DNA of 64,000 nt from Rivularia sp. MS3. GTDB taxonomy: Bacteria; Cyanobacteriota; Cyanobacteriia; Cyanobacteriales; Nostocaceae. The stretch lies in NCBI GenBank assembly GCA_019192545.1, contig JAHCMI010000051.1, positions 1 to 64,000 on the forward strand, given 5' to 3'. Position numbers and translations under genes: made by a program. Positions 61,551 through 64,000 of this stretch are shown here, piece by piece. Below the pieces are notes generated by a model. The model was not told the origin of the DNA. It saw only the letters and a program-made list of their open reading frames with translations, and searched no databases. Position 1 is the first letter of the stretch; each line of letters starts with the position of its first letter.

Positions 61551-63713
61551 ATGTTGGGAAATACACTTGTTGGAAGATACCAAATAATAAGTAATTTGGG
61601 AGGTGGAGGATTCGGCGAAACCTTTGTAGCTTACGATACGCATTTGCCTGGTTCTCCAAAATGTGTTGTTAAAAAACTTAAACCGCAAGCCAACGATCCT
61701 ACCACATTGCAAACAGCAAGACGTTTGTTTGATACAGAAGCACAGGTTTTATATAGATTAGGAATACACGAACGTATTCCTCAGCTTTTAGCTTATTTTG
61801 AAGAAAATCAGGAATTTTATTTAGTACAGGAATATATTTACGGTCATGATTTAAATGAAGAAATAAAACCCGGACAACCCATAAGTGAAAACCAAGCTAT
61901 TTCCCTTTTAAAAGAGATACTAGAAATTTTAGAATTTGTCCATCAGCAAAAGGTAATTCATCGAGATATAAATCCGAGGAATATTCTTAGAGATGATAAA
62001 GATGGAAAATTGGTTTTAATTGATTTTGGTGCGGTTAAACAAATTACTACTCAGGTAGTTTCTGCGGGGAATCAAACTCAAATTACCGTAGCTATTGGTA
62101 CTCCAGGATATATTCCCGGCGAACAAGCTCAGGGGGAGCCAAGATATAGCAGCGATATTTATGCTCTAGGGATAATGTGCATTACGGCACTCACGGGATT
62201 ATCTCCTGAAGAGTTAGAAAAGGATGACGATACCAATGAAATTATTTGGCAGCAATATGCCCAAGTGACTCCGCAGCTAGCTTCCATTTTAGATAAAATG
62301 GTGCGTTATGATTTTCGAGTGCGTTATGCTTCGGCAACTCAAGCATTAGAAGCACTGGAAATATTAAATAAACCATCCGTTTCTAACACGATGGTATTGA
62401 ATGTTGCACCTTATTCTCAAACTTTCAAACCTCCTAAGAAGATACAATTTAAAAAAATAATTTATAAAGCCTTGATGGCAGTGTTGTTAACCGGGATGGG
62501 GGCAACAGCATCTATATTTATCATTAACAGTATTAATTCTGCTAACGCTGGCGATTTATATAAAAAAGCAAATACATTTTACGAACTACAGCGCTATGAA
62601 GATGCGTTGGATAATTACAAACAAGCCATAGAAATTAAACCAGAATACGCTCAAGCATGGAACGGACAAGCAAAAGCACTTTACGAATTGAATTCACACC
62701 AAGAAGCTTTATCGGCATATGATAAAGCAATTGAAATTGAGCCAAACTACCAAGAATCTTGGAGAGGTAGAGGGTTTGTCTTAAATAAATTAAAGAGATA
62801 TCAAGAAGCAATTTACTCTTTTGATAAAGCTTTGAAATTAAAGCCAGAATCTCCCAAAGTTTTGAATGCTAGGGGAAAAGCTTTAAGTAATTTGAAGAGA
62901 TATGATGAAGCGATACAGTCTTACGACAAAGCAGTAGAAATACAGCCAGAATATGACCAAGCCTGGTATAACAAAGCTTGGGTTTTATATAATTTAAAAC
63001 GCTATAAAGATGCCCTGGCAACTTACGAACAGGTGATTCGATTAAAGCCCAATAACGAGCGTGCTTGGTACAACAGCGGTAATGCTTTAGTTAATTTAAA
63101 TCGCCAAAGAGATGCTTTGAAAGCTTATTCCAAAGCAGTACAGTACAAACCTAGTTTTTATCAAGCTTGGTTATCAAGGGGAAACATACTCATAACTTTA
63201 CGTCGCTATCCCGAAGCATTTGAATCTTTTCGAGAAGTGTTGAAATATCAACCCAATAATTTTGATGCACTCTACTCCCAAGGTTGGGCACTGCATCAAA
63301 TGCAGCGCTACGAACAAGCAGTAGCATCATACGATAAAGCGATCGCGCAACGAAGAAGCAACTACAAAGTATGGTATTCTCGCGGCAATTCACTTTACAA
63401 CTTGCAGAAATATCCAGAAGCCTTATCAGCTTACAATCGCGCCATTCGCTACAAAAAAGACCATTCTCAAAGTTGGTACAGCAAAGGTAATACTTTGTTT
63501 AATTTAGGAAAAGATAAACAAGCACTAGCAGCCTACAATACAGCAATTAAATATAATCCAGATTACCGCGAAGCCATCAAAGCCAGGAAGAATATAGAAG
63601 AATTATTAGAAGACAAAGAAAAAGAAAAACAAAAAGAGCAACAAGAAGAAGGTAAAGAGCAAGAAGAAGACAAAGATAAAAAATCTAGATTTTGGAATTT
63701 TTTGAGAAGGTGA
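61551..63713 (+). CDS. Ser/Thr protein kinase with C-terminal TPR repeats
   Basis: GRYQIISNLGGGGFGETFVAYD, VIHRDINPRNIL, LIDFGAVKQ; single TM; about nine TPR repeats (YEDALDNYKQAIEIKPEYAQAWNGQAKALYEL...). Confidence 0.95.
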   Translation: MLGNTLVGRYQIISNLGGGGFGETFVAYDTHLPGSPKCVVKKLKPQANDPTTLQTARRLFDTEAQVLYRLGIHERIPQLLAYFEENQEFYLVQEYIYGHDLNEEIKPGQPISENQAISLLKEILEILEFVHQQKVIHRDINPRNILRDDKDGKLVLIDFGAVKQITTQVVSAGNQTQITVAIGTPGYIPGEQAQGEPRYSSDIYALGIMCITALTGLSPEELEKDDDTNEIIWQQYAQVTPQLASILDKMVRYDFRVRYASATQALEALEILNKPSVSNTMVLNVAPYSQTFKPPKKIQFKKIIYKALMAVLLTGMGATASIFIINSINSANAGDLYKKANTFYELQRYEDALDNYKQAIEIKPEYAQAWNGQAKALYELNSHQEALSAYDKAIEIEPNYQESWRGRGFVLNKLKRYQEAIYSFDKALKLKPESPKVLNARGKALSNLKRYDEAIQSYDKAVEIQPEYDQAWYNKAWVLYNLKRYKDALATYEQVIRLKPNNERAWYNSGNALVNLNRQRDALKAYSKAVQYKPSFYQAWLSRGNILITLRRYPEAFESFREVLKYQPNNFDALYSQGWALHQMQRYEQAVASYDKAIAQRRSNYKVWYSRGNSLYNLQKYPEALSAYNRAIRYKKDHSQSWYSKGNTLFNLGKDKQALAAYNTAIKYNPDYREAIKARKNIEELLEDKEKEKQKEQQEEGKEQEEDKDKKSRFWNFLRR

Positions 63714-64000
63714 GAATTAGGAATTAGGAATTGGGCATTGAGCATTGGGCATTGGGCATTGGGCATTAGCGTTTGCAAAATGCTTGTTAAATCTCTCCCC
63801 CTCTTCCCCATCTCCCTCCTCTCTAACCTCACCTGTCAATTTTTATAGATAAACCACTAACCTCTACTCGGGTAATTCATACTGCTCAACAATCCGTTTT
63901 GCAAACTCAGGAACGTGATTTTCCAACTTTTCGGGATGATTCCGCTTTGTATATAAATAATTCCGCGTAAAGTGGGAATCTATAGAAAAGCGAGCATATT

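Overview
This 64-kb window looks like chromosomal DNA from a filamentous (Nostocales-type) cyanobacterium. The main recognisable blocks are as follows. (1) About 1.3-13.2 kb: four tandem, same-strand genes for large secreted Asn/Asp/Gly/Thr-rich proteins. They mix DUF11-like and SdrD_B/Cna_B-like modules and all end in the same ~180-210 aa C-terminal domain with two conserved Cys. This is the best candidate here for a poorly described system. (2) An Rpn/PD-(D/E)XK_2-type nuclease gene interrupted by one in-frame TGA, a MoaD/ThiS-like protein, an HDAC-family deacetylase, an NblS-like histidine kinase, purD and an NAD-dependent epimerase. (3) 23.5-31.4 kb: a complete minus-strand chemotaxis-like cluster (PatA-type regulator, CheY, CheW, GAF-containing MCP, CheA hybrid) of the Pix/Hmp type, with an orphan acidic CheY-like paralogue nearby. 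(4) 36.7-48.7 kb: a phycobilisome rod locus, pecBACEF-cpcBACDEF-cpcG x3. (5) 49.6-54.2 kb: a TetR regulator divergent from a DevBCA-type exporter, with a perfect palindrome between them. (6) A HLIP-like protein, a 1056-1079 aa membrane protein with seven ~80 aa repeats, a lone IS1341-type TnpB with a recognisable right-end hairpin, a rhomboid homologue that appears to lack its catalytic dyad, and a Ser/Thr kinase-TPR protein. Intergenic regions are rich in dispersed repeats, including MITE-like inverted pairs, polypurine-core repeats and heptameric short tandem repeats. No tRNA, rRNA or CRISPR array was recognised by eye.
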